Origin: Lewinellaceae bacterium | GTDB lineage: Bacteria > Bacteroidota > Bacteroidia > Chitinophagales > Saprospiraceae | Assembly: GCA_020636045.1 (NCBI GenBank) | Contig: JACJYP010000006.1 | Location: 248,001-312,000 of the forward strand | Reading direction: 5' to 3' | Length of the DNA: 64,000 nt | Shown here: in pieces, positions 16,072-23,110 of the stretch | How the letters are laid out: the number at the start of each line of letters is the position of its first letter | Numbering within the stretch: position 1 is the first letter of the stretch | Notes under the pieces: model-generated | Seen by the model: only the letters and a program-made list of their open reading frames with translations | The model's database searches: none | What the model was told of the DNA's origin: nothing | Program-made: the position numbers and the translations under genes

Positions 16072-19000
16072 GTGAACATTACCGCACTGTCCATACGCCG
16101 CCCGTCGCTGATCATCGTGGTTTTTGCCGTGCTGACCTTTATGGGTGTGGCCAGTTATTTCAGCCTGCCCATCGAGATGGTGCCCAAGTTCAGTCCGCCG
16201 GTGGTGACCATCATCACGATCTACCCGGGCGCCTCGCCTTCCGAGGTGGAAAACACGGTGAGCAAACCCATCGAGGACGCCATTTCCTCGCTGGAAGGCA
16301 TCGAACAGATACAGGTGGGATCGCAGGAAAATTCTTCCTTCATCAGTGTAGAACTCGATCAGGATGCCGATATCGACAAGTCGGTGCAGGAAATGCAGCG
16401 CAAGATCAACCAGATACAGGCCTCTTTTCCAAAGGAGGTGCGCACGCCGGTGATCAACAAGTTCGCGCTCGACGAACTGCCCATCGTACGACTGGCGGTG
16501 GCGGGCAACCTGACGGGCACCGCTTTTTACGACCTCGTGAAAAACCGGGTGGTGCCGGAGATCGCCCAGTTGCAGGGCGTGGCGCAGGTAAGCATACTCG
16601 GAGGCGAAGAACGGGAGATCAAGGTCAACATCAGCAGCGCGCGGCTGGAACAATACGGCCTTTCGCTGCTCCAGGTGGCGCAGGCCGTGCAGGCCGCCAA
16701 CCTCGATTTTCCGACCGGCAAGGTGACCGGCTCGGAAGGGCAGTTGCGCATCCGCCTGGCGGGTAAATTCCTTTCGCTCGACGATATCCGCGACCTGGTG
16801 GTGGGGAAAAGCCGCTTCGGTTCATCCATTTACCTCAAGGACATCGCCGAGGTGCAGGACGGCGTGCGCGACCCCGAGGTCATTTGCCGCACCAACGGGC
16901 AGCCGGCGGTGGGCCTGGTGATCCGCAAGCAGGGCGACGCCAACGCGGTGGACATGGCCAACCTCGTGCTGGAAAGACTCAAGCTGCTGGAGCAGACCTA
17001 CGCCGAACAGGGGCTGCATTTTCAGGTAGTAGCCAACAGCAGTACCTTCACCAAATCGGCTACCGACGCGGTGATCTACGACCTCTTTATCGCGGTGCTG
17101 CTGGTGGCGCTGGTGATGTTGTTGTTCCTGCACAGCCTGCGCAACGCCCTGATCGTGCTCGTGTCGATCCCCACGTCCATCGTCAGCACCTTTCTGATGA
17201 TGAAGGTGTTCGGGTATTCGCTGAACCTGCTTTCCCTGCTCGGTCTGTCGCTCTCCATCGGCATCCTGGTCGATGATGCGATCGTGGTCATCGAGAACAT
17301 ATACCGGCACCTGGAAATGGGCAAAAACCGTGTGCAGGCCTCCTACGACGGGCGCATGGAGATCGGATTCACGGCGGTGAGCATCACACTGGTCGACGTG
17401 GTCGTGTTCCTGCCCATCATCCTGTCCGTGGGCCTGGTACCCAATCTGCTCCGGCAGTTTTGCATGACCGTGCTCACGTCGACGCTGATGTCGCTGTTCG
17501 TGTCGTTCACGCTCGTGCCCTGGCTGACCTCCCGCTTTGCCAAAACGCACCGTTTTCAGGGAAAAAACCTGGCCGGGCGCATCGTGCTGCGGTTCGAGTC
17601 GTTCCTGGAATGGCTGTCCGACGGGTTTGTGCGCGCCTTGCGCTGGGCGCTGCGCAGCACCCGGACCCGGATTGCGACCCTGCTCATCGCCACGGGATTG
17701 TTCTTCGGCTCCTTCCTGCTGCTAACCCGGGGGTTTATCGGAAATGCCTTTTTTGATACCGGCGAGCGGGGGGAGTTTCTCCTGGAGATCGCACTGCCCA
17801 AGGACGCTTCGCTGTCGCAGACCAATGCCATTACCCGCGACGTGGAAAAATGGCTGCGCGAGCAACCCGATGTGGTGCGCACGTTCACCACTGTCGGCAC
17901 CAACAACAAATCCTTCGGGCTGAATACGCCCTATTTTTCCGAAATACACGTATTCCTCACGCCGTTCGGCCACCCGCGCCAGGAACCGACCGTGGTGTAT
18001 GCGCGCAAGGCCAAGGTGCAACTGGAAGAACGCATCCCCGGCGCCGAGATCAAGGCCTCGCCGATCGACATCGTGGGCCTTTCCTTTTCACCGATCGAGA
18101 TCATGCTCAACGGCCCCGACCTCGACAGCCTGCTGGCGCTCTCCGACCGCGTGGAACGCGAAATGGCCGCCGTGCCCGGCTGCGTGGAGATCACGCCCAC
18201 TGTGGAAGGCGGCAACCCGGAGGTGCGCGTGGAAGTGAATCGCCAGCGCATGGCCGACTACGGCCTCGCCATGGCGCAGGTAGGCCTGACGCTGCAAACG
18301 GCCTTCAGCGGCAACAGCGATGCCCAGTACCGCGACGGGGATTACGAATATCCCATCCGCATCGGGCTCGACGCCTTCGACCGGCGCAGCGCGGAGGACA
18401 TCCGCAACCTCACGTTCGTCAACCCGCTGGGCAATACTGTCTACCTAAAGCAATTCGCCGACGTGCGCGAAAGCACGGCGCCTACCCGCCTCGAACGCCG
18501 CGACCGCGTCACCTCCGTCATGCTTACGGCGCAGGTGATCGGGCGGCCCAACGGCTCGGTGAGCCGCGACATCAAGGCCCGGCTCGATGTGATGCCCTTG
18601 CCGCCCGGCACCGAGATCAAATATGGCGGCGACCTCAAGCGCCAGCAGCAGGGCATCGGTACGATGGGCTTTGCGCTCTGGGCCTCGCTGGTGCTCGTCT
18701 ACCTGATCATGGTGGCGCTGTACGACAACTGGGTGTACCCGCTGGTGGTATTGTTCTCAATCCCGCTGTCCATCATCGGCGCCTTCCTGGCGCTGGCGCT
18801 GGCGCGCGAAAACCTGACGGTATTTACCGGCCTCGGCCTGCTGATGCTCGTGGGGCTGGTCGGCAAAAACGCCATCCTGGTCGTGGACTTTGCCAACCAT
18901 TTGCGGGAGCAGGGCACGCCCCTGCGCGAGGCCCTGCTGCAATCCACCAAACTGCGCTTCCGGCCGGTATTCATGACCAACATCGCCATGGTGATCGGCC

Positions 19001-19191
19001 TGCTGCCCATCGCGATGGCGCAGGGCGCCGGCGCAGACTGGAAAAACGGCCTTGCCTGGGCGATCATCGGCGGGCTCAATTCCTCGATGTTCCTCTCGCT
19101 GATCGTGGTGCCGGTGGTGTACTGGCTCTTCGACCGCGCGCTGGAACGGCTGGGGCTGGGGAAAAGGGAAAAGGTGGAGTTGGAAGAGTAA
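16072..19191 (+). CDS. RND-family efflux permease (HAE1/AcrB-like)
   Basis: 1039 residues from a GTG at 16072 (MNITALSIRRPSLIIV), full length for the family. First membrane helix at 12-30, large porter loop (YPGASPSEVENTVSKPIEDAI), then helices 2-6 with the proton-relay aspartates in ILVDDAIVVIENIYRHLE, second porter loop (ERGEFLLEIALPKDAS), and helices 8-12 with GLVGKNAILVVDFANHLRE. Uses proton motive force to export hydrophobic or amphiphilic compounds, normally with a periplasmic adaptor and an outer-membrane factor. Neither partner gene is adjacent (a BlaI operon lies upstream on the other strand and a Gfo/Idh/MocA gene downstream), so the pump must borrow them from elsewhere. The 5' leader is a heptad repeat. 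Confidence 0.95.
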   Translation: MNITALSIRRPSLIIVVFAVLTFMGVASYFSLPIEMVPKFSPPVVTIITIYPGASPSEVENTVSKPIEDAISSLEGIEQIQVGSQENSSFISVELDQDADIDKSVQEMQRKINQIQASFPKEVRTPVINKFALDELPIVRLAVAGNLTGTAFYDLVKNRVVPEIAQLQGVAQVSILGGEEREIKVNISSARLEQYGLSLLQVAQAVQAANLDFPTGKVTGSEGQLRIRLAGKFLSLDDIRDLVVGKSRFGSSIYLKDIAEVQDGVRDPEVICRTNGQPAVGLVIRKQGDANAVDMANLVLERLKLLEQTYAEQGLHFQVVANSSTFTKSATDAVIYDLFIAVLLVALVMLLFLHSLRNALIVLVSIPTSIVSTFLMMKVFGYSLNLLSLLGLSLSIGILVDDAIVVIENIYRHLEMGKNRVQASYDGRMEIGFTAVSITLVDVVVFLPIILSVGLVPNLLRQFCMTVLTSTLMSLFVSFTLVPWLTSRFAKTHRFQGKNLAGRIVLRFESFLEWLSDGFVRALRWALRSTRTRIATLLIATGLFFGSFLLLTRGFIGNAFFDTGERGEFLLEIALPKDASLSQTNAITRDVEKWLREQPDVVRTFTTVGTNNKSFGLNTPYFSEIHVFLTPFGHPRQEPTVVYARKAKVQLEERIPGAEIKASPIDIVGLSFSPIEIMLNGPDLDSLLALSDRVEREMAAVPGCVEITPTVEGGNPEVRVEVNRQRMADYGLAMAQVGLTLQTAFSGNSDAQYRDGDYEYPIRIGLDAFDRRSAEDIRNLTFVNPLGNTVYLKQFADVRESTAPTRLERRDRVTSVMLTAQVIGRPNGSVSRDIKARLDVMPLPPGTEIKYGGDLKRQQQGIGTMGFALWASLVLVYLIMVALYDNWVYPLVVLFSIPLSIIGAFLALALARENLTVFTGLGLLMLVGLVGKNAILVVDFANHLREQGTPLREALLQSTKLRFRPVFMTNIAMVIGLLPIAMAQGAGADWKNGLAWAIIGGLNSSMFLSLIVVPVVYWLFDRALERLGLGKREKVELEE

Positions 19192-19297
19192 TAAATGGTC
19201 TCTACAATTGAGATACTAAAAGAATATTGACGCGGCTCTGTTGGGCTGCTCTAAACCGACCCATCTCCAATATCCATTTAATAAAACACCCACACGC

Positions 19298-20278
19298 ATG
19301 AAATACGCCATCATCGGCACCGGAAACATCAGCAACACTTACGCACGTGCGATCGCGGAGATGCCGGGCAGCGAAATAAGCGCCTGTGTGAGCCGGTCCG
19401 GCAATCGCCTCAAAGCCGGTCCGGACATTCCCGTATTTCCCGACCTGGATTCAATAACGACGGACTTCGACGCCGTGATCGTAGCCACGCCCAACGGCCT
19501 GCATTGTGAAGGCATTATAGCCGCCGCAAAGCGCGGCAAACATGTGATCACCGAAAAACCGCTGGGAATCAGGGTCGACGAAATGGAGCAGGCCATCGCC
19601 GCCTGCGAAGCGGCGAATGTGACGCTTGCCGTTGCCTATCAGCGCCGCACCGCGCCCGACAACCGGGCCGTCAAAGCCCTGATCGAAAAAGGCGCGCTCG
19701 GAAACATTTTTGCCGCCGACCTGGCTGCAAAGTTTTACCGGGACCAGGCGTACTACGACAGCGCGGACTACCGCGGTGGCTTGAGTATCGACGGGGGCGG
19801 GCCGTTCATGCAGCAGGCGGCGCATAACATCGACATCTACGCCTGGTTTTTTGGTTTGCCGGAGCAGGTGGTCAGTCTGATGGGCACATTTACCCACAAA
19901 ATGGAAGCGGAGGACCACGGCGCGGCCCTGTTGAAATACAGCAACGGCATGATCGGCACCATTATCGCCTCCACGTCCACCAAACCTGGCTACGCGGCGC
20001 GCCTGGAGGTGCATTCCGACAAAGGCAGTTTTACCATGACGGACGACGCAATCACGCAGTGGCATTTTGACGATGTGCCGAACCCCGGCAACAGCGACTT
20101 CCAGTATCGGCATGACGGCGCGACCAGTGCTGTCGTCAGCGACACCAGCGCGCATCAGAAGATCATTGCCGATTTTGAAAGGGTAGTGGAGCAAGGAGGA
20201 ACGCCGATCGCAGACGCCCACAGCGCCAAAGCGACTTCAACCCTGATCCTGGAGATATACGGATCGGCGCTGACTTAA
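19298..20278 (+). CDS. Gfo/Idh/MocA-family oxidoreductase
   Basis: 326 residues from the ATG at 19298 (MKYAIIGTGNISNTYA), a Rossmann nucleotide-binding start. Family markers: TPNGLHCEGIIAAAKRGKH, the active-site EKPLG in VITEKPLGIRVDEM, and GPFMQQAAHNIDIYAWFFG with the catalytic-type His-Asp region. Such enzymes oxidise or reduce sugars and cyclitols with NAD(P). The substrate is not apparent. The frame is open 19 codons upstream without a sensible start. A lipoprotein gene follows after 9 bp. Confidence 0.92.
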   Translation: MKYAIIGTGNISNTYARAIAEMPGSEISACVSRSGNRLKAGPDIPVFPDLDSITTDFDAVIVATPNGLHCEGIIAAAKRGKHVITEKPLGIRVDEMEQAIAACEAANVTLAVAYQRRTAPDNRAVKALIEKGALGNIFAADLAAKFYRDQAYYDSADYRGGLSIDGGGPFMQQAAHNIDIYAWFFGLPEQVVSLMGTFTHKMEAEDHGAALLKYSNGMIGTIIASTSTKPGYAARLEVHSDKGSFTMTDDAITQWHFDDVPNPGNSDFQYRHDGATSAVVSDTSAHQKIIADFERVVEQGGTPIADAHSAKATSTLILEIYGSALT

Positions 20279-20287
20279 CACGCCATT

Positions 20288-20806
20288 ATGACGCGACTGA
20301 TGTTCATCCGCTGCATGCGATTTGCCGGGATATTTGCCGCTGCGACGGTGGTTTTACTTAGCGCTTCCGGTTGTAAAAAAGGGCTTCGGGATACGGCGAT
20401 CCATAAAGTCGAAATATTTGAAAAATACGAAGAACAGTATTTTCAGGGCATAAACCTGCATGCCCTGCGAAACAGGATCAAACAGGAGCCCCTCGAGTAT
20501 GAATTGCGCTATCAGAACAGGTTCGGCAAGGCGATTTTTCAGATACGCCCCGAACGGAAAATATTTCTCAATTTTCCGCAGGATTCGATCGGGACCGGGC
20601 TTTTAAAAGTGCTCGATACCCTGCAGATCAGGGCGATGTATAACATCAACGACGCGACCCAACTCGAATTCTGGCACGGGGATAAATATGTGATCCTTTA
20701 CAGAGACCGGCCGTACAGCAAATTATCGGATTATCGGGGCACACTGCCGACAGCACTTGCCAATAACTGGAAGTATATTACCTGCAAGATTCGGGGCGAT
20801 CGTTAA
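20288..20806 (+). CDS. putative lipoprotein, unknown function
   Basis: 172 residues. Hydrophobic N-terminus (FAGIFAAATVVLLSASG-C) with a lipobox-like LSASGC and KK after the cysteine, so it is probably a lipid-anchored periplasmic protein. The mature part (EIFEKYEEQYFQGINLHALRN, FGKAIFQIRPERKIFLNF) matches no family I know. It starts 9 bp after the oxidoreductase and may be co-transcribed. Base composition is more AT-rich than upstream. Confidence 0.7.
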   Translation: MTRLMFIRCMRFAGIFAAATVVLLSASGCKKGLRDTAIHKVEIFEKYEEQYFQGINLHALRNRIKQEPLEYELRYQNRFGKAIFQIRPERKIFLNFPQDSIGTGLLKVLDTLQIRAMYNINDATQLEFWHGDKYVILYRDRPYSKLSDYRGTLPTALANNWKYITCKIRGDR

Positions 20807-20826
20807 AACGACAAATACGTCAAAAA

Positions 20827-21675
20827 ATGGAGAAAATTCCGGTCCGGCAGATCAAACACCCCGAATTTTCAGGCAGTTTTAATATCCGGGAAATCGGCCC
20901 CCTGGTATCCGGTCAGGATATGATCCAGAAAACGCACCGGCACACTTTCTTTTTTGTGCTGGCTTTGGAAAAAGGGGAGGGCGAACACGTAATTGATTTT
21001 ACAACGTATCCTGTTAGCGATCATTCCGTTTTTATTATGCGCCCCGGACAGGTGCATCAACTTACGCTTAAGCAAGGAAGCATCGGCTATTTAATGGAAT
21101 TTGACAATGATTTTTATTCACCGCATGAAAAACCGGCGAGCCAGGTATTAAGAAAAGCGAGTGGCAAAAATCACTGTCCCCTGAATGCGGATAAATTCAG
21201 AAAAATACACGCGCTGTTGTCTTTTATTTTCGAGGAATACACAGATAAAAAGGAAAAGTATAAGGAAGTCATCAGGGCAAACCTCGAAATTTTATTTATT
21301 GCACTTGTCAGGCAAAGTCAAAGCCCGGGCGATCATTCAAAAAATGCCGGCAATGCCCAGGAGCGACTTGAAGAACTTTTGCAATTGCTGGATACGCATA
21401 TTTCAACAAAGAAACAGGTGGCAGAATACGCAAAACTGCTGCACCTGACTCCTTACCGGCTGAATGCGATCACAAAGGAATTACTGGGTAAAAACTGTTC
21501 GGAACTGATCAACGACCAAATTATTCTTGAGGCCAAAAGATACCTGCTCGCTACGTCTAATCAGGTAAACCAGATCGCCGGCCAACTGGGATACGACGAC
21601 GTTTCCTACTTCATCAGGTTCTTTAAAAAGCATACCGGGTATTCGCCCGAGTTGTTCAGGCAGCATTTCAGATAA
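20827..21675 (+). CDS. AraC-family transcriptional regulator
   Basis: 282 residues. The N-terminal cupin-like sensing domain carries HRHTFFFVLALEKGEGEHVIDF and VFIMRPGQVHQL. The C-terminal double helix-turn-helix of the AraC family spans about 185-282 (KKQVAEYAKLLHLTPYRLNAITKE, then NQIAGQLGYDDVSYFIRFFKKHTGYSPELFR). It probably controls the small membrane protein and thioredoxin-reductase-like genes downstream (inference from order). Codon use is AT-richer than most of the window, in line with an accessory block. Confidence 0.92.
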   Translation: MEKIPVRQIKHPEFSGSFNIREIGPLVSGQDMIQKTHRHTFFFVLALEKGEGEHVIDFTTYPVSDHSVFIMRPGQVHQLTLKQGSIGYLMEFDNDFYSPHEKPASQVLRKASGKNHCPLNADKFRKIHALLSFIFEEYTDKKEKYKEVIRANLEILFIALVRQSQSPGDHSKNAGNAQERLEELLQLLDTHISTKKQVAEYAKLLHLTPYRLNAITKELLGKNCSELINDQIILEAKRYLLATSNQVNQIAGQLGYDDVSYFIRFFKKHTGYSPELFRQHFR

Positions 21676-21724
21676 GTCCTGCTCTTCTTCATTTTTGTCC
21701 TATCCTGTGCCTTGCGGGTCGCCC

Positions 21725-21732
21725 TACCTTTG
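21725..21732 (+). promoter_or_regulatory. -7 element TACCTTTG
   Basis: TACCTTTG, 26 nt before the ATG of the small membrane protein at 21759. TTGs upstream are at 10 or 27 nt spacing, so the -33 element is unclear. Confidence 0.45.
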
Positions 21733-21758
21733 CAGGAAATTAAATCGTTGTATTTTAT

Positions 21759-21983
21759 ATGAAAACAAAAGCAAGGCTGATCGCATCCCTGAAGATCTGG
21801 ATCGTGATCTATCCGTCCATCACGCTGTTCCTTTATCTGTTTGGCGAAGCGCTTTCCATTGTTCCGCTGTACGTAAGAACACTTGTGCTGACGCTTTCAC
21901 TGGTGCCGTGGATCGTTTTTGCAGGTGTTCCTTTTGTCGATTTTGTCTTACGTACAATTTCATCGGAAAATAGCAGCAAATAA
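21759..21983 (+). CDS. small two-helix membrane protein
   Basis: 74 residues from the ATG at 21759. Two hydrophobic helices (IWIVIYPSITLFLYLFGEAL and TLVLTLSLVPWIVFAGVPFV) joined by a short loop. It looks like a conserved small inner-membrane protein often found in Bacteroidota accessory clusters, but no function is known to me. It is located between the AraC regulator and the thioredoxin-reductase-like gene, all plus strand. Confidence 0.7.
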   Translation: MKTKARLIASLKIWIVIYPSITLFLYLFGEALSIVPLYVRTLVLTLSLVPWIVFAGVPFVDFVLRTISSENSSK

Positions 21984-22000
21984 AGAGTGATGGTCGCAAG

Positions 22001-22099
22001 GCAACATGAGTTTCTCCAAATTTTTCAACCCGCGATTTTAGTCGCGGACTGAAATAACATATTTCCAAATATTGAAAAATTCGGGAAAACTCATGTTGC
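22001..22099. repeat. 99-bp palindromic element with nested hairpin
   Basis: Outer arms of 28 nt (22001-22028 and 22072-22099) start GCAACATGAGTTT and end AACTCATGTTGC; 25 of 28 positions pair. Inside is a second hairpin CCGCGA-TTTTAG-TCGCGG (22030-22047). It lies 17 bp after the small membrane protein gene and 30 bp before the next start codon. The form is that of a REP/REPIN- or MITE-type element, or a long RNA hairpin in the leader of the following gene. Confidence 0.8.
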
Positions 22100-22129
22100 T
22101 ACCAGACATAATTTATTTCAAAAAGACGC

Positions 22130-23098
22130 ATGAAAAACAACAGGCATTTTGAGGTGATCATTATTGGCGGCAGTTATTCGGGTCTTGCGGCGGGTATGGC
22201 ATTGGGTAGGGCGCTGAGAAAGGTGCTGATCATTGACGACGCAAAGCCCTGTAACCGGCAAACGCCGCACTCCCACAACTTTCTTACCCGGGACGGAAAT
22301 ACGCCCGGTGAGATCGCTGCGCTGGCAAGACAGCAGGTAGCATTGTATGGCACCGTCGAGTTTCTAAACGACCGGGCATCGGGCGGAACGAAAACCGAAA
22401 ACGGCTTTGAAATTCAGACTGCATCCGGAGGAACATTCACTTCCGGAAAATTGATTTTTGCAACCGGCATTAAAGATATCATGCCTGATATCGAAGGACA
22501 TGCCGAATGCTGGGGCATTTCTGTGCTTCACTGCCCTTATTGCCACGGGTACGAAGTAAAAAATGAAACCACCGGCATTTTGGGCAATGGAGAATACGGA
22601 TTTGAATTCTCGAAACTTATTTCAAACTGGACAAAAGAGCTGACGCTTTTTACAAACGGGAAATCAAATTTGAACGCGGAGCAAACGGCCAAACTTGAAA
22701 AGCACGGGATCAAAATTGTAGAAAAAGAAATCGGACGATTCGAACATACGAACGGGCATATTCAAAACATCCTTTTTAAAGACGGCACGAAGTCTCCCGT
22801 CAAGGCCGTCTACTCGCGTGTTCCTTTTATCCAACATTGTCCCATCCCCGAAATGCTGGGGTGCGAATTGACTGAAGACGGATATCTCAAAACGGATCCT
22901 TTTCACGAAACGGCCGTGAAAGGCGTGTATGCCTGCGGCGATAATGCGACATTTATGCGAACGGTCGCGAATGCGGTATCTACGGGAACGACTACCGGAA
23001 TGATGGCAAATAAAGCACTGATCGAAGAGGCTTTTTTTAACCGGCATAAAAAAATACGCCCGGGCTCATCGTACATGAACCCGGGCGAGCAAATATGA
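22130..23098 (+). CDS. thioredoxin-reductase-like NAD(P)/FAD oxidoreductase
   Basis: 322 residues. FAD-binding GGSYSGLAAGMALGRAL, redox-active disulfide CPYCHGYE (CxxC), NAD(P)-binding GNGEYGFEFSKL and the FAD-end motif YACGDNATFMRTVANAVSTG. Two-domain thioredoxin reductase fold; such stand-alone members reduce disulfides or act as flavin oxidoreductases (for example in dithiol-metabolite biosynthesis). The last 15 codons run through a strong hairpin (23057-23087) that terminates the convergent gene, so the C-terminal tail is probably a by-product of the terminator. Grouped with the AraC regulator and small membrane protein. Confidence 0.92.
   Translation: MKNNRHFEVIIIGGSYSGLAAGMALGRALRKVLIIDDAKPCNRQTPHSHNFLTRDGNTPGEIAALARQQVALYGTVEFLNDRASGGTKTENGFEIQTASGGTFTSGKLIFATGIKDIMPDIEGHAECWGISVLHCPYCHGYEVKNETTGILGNGEYGFEFSKLISNWTKELTLFTNGKSNLNAEQTAKLEKHGIKIVEKEIGRFEHTNGHIQNILFKDGTKSPVKAVYSRVPFIQHCPIPEMLGCELTEDGYLKTDPFHETAVKGVYACGDNATFMRTVANAVSTGTTTGMMANKALIEEAFFNRHKKIRPGSSYMNPGEQI
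23046..23087 (-). terminator. intrinsic terminator of the M56-WG gene, inside the opposite CDS
   Basis: Minus-strand reading: arm 23087-23075, 5-nt loop, arm 23069-23057 (13 bp, one mismatch, core CCCGGGC), then TATTTTTTTA down to 23047. It ends the minus-strand gene at 23111 and overlaps the last codons of the plus-strand oxidoreductase. Confidence 0.8.
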
Positions 23099-23110
23099 TC
23101 GAGCGAGAAA

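Noticed and set aside
17850..19211. Second plus frame inside the RND gene
   Set aside because: Arginine/alanine-rich shadow of the permease frame.
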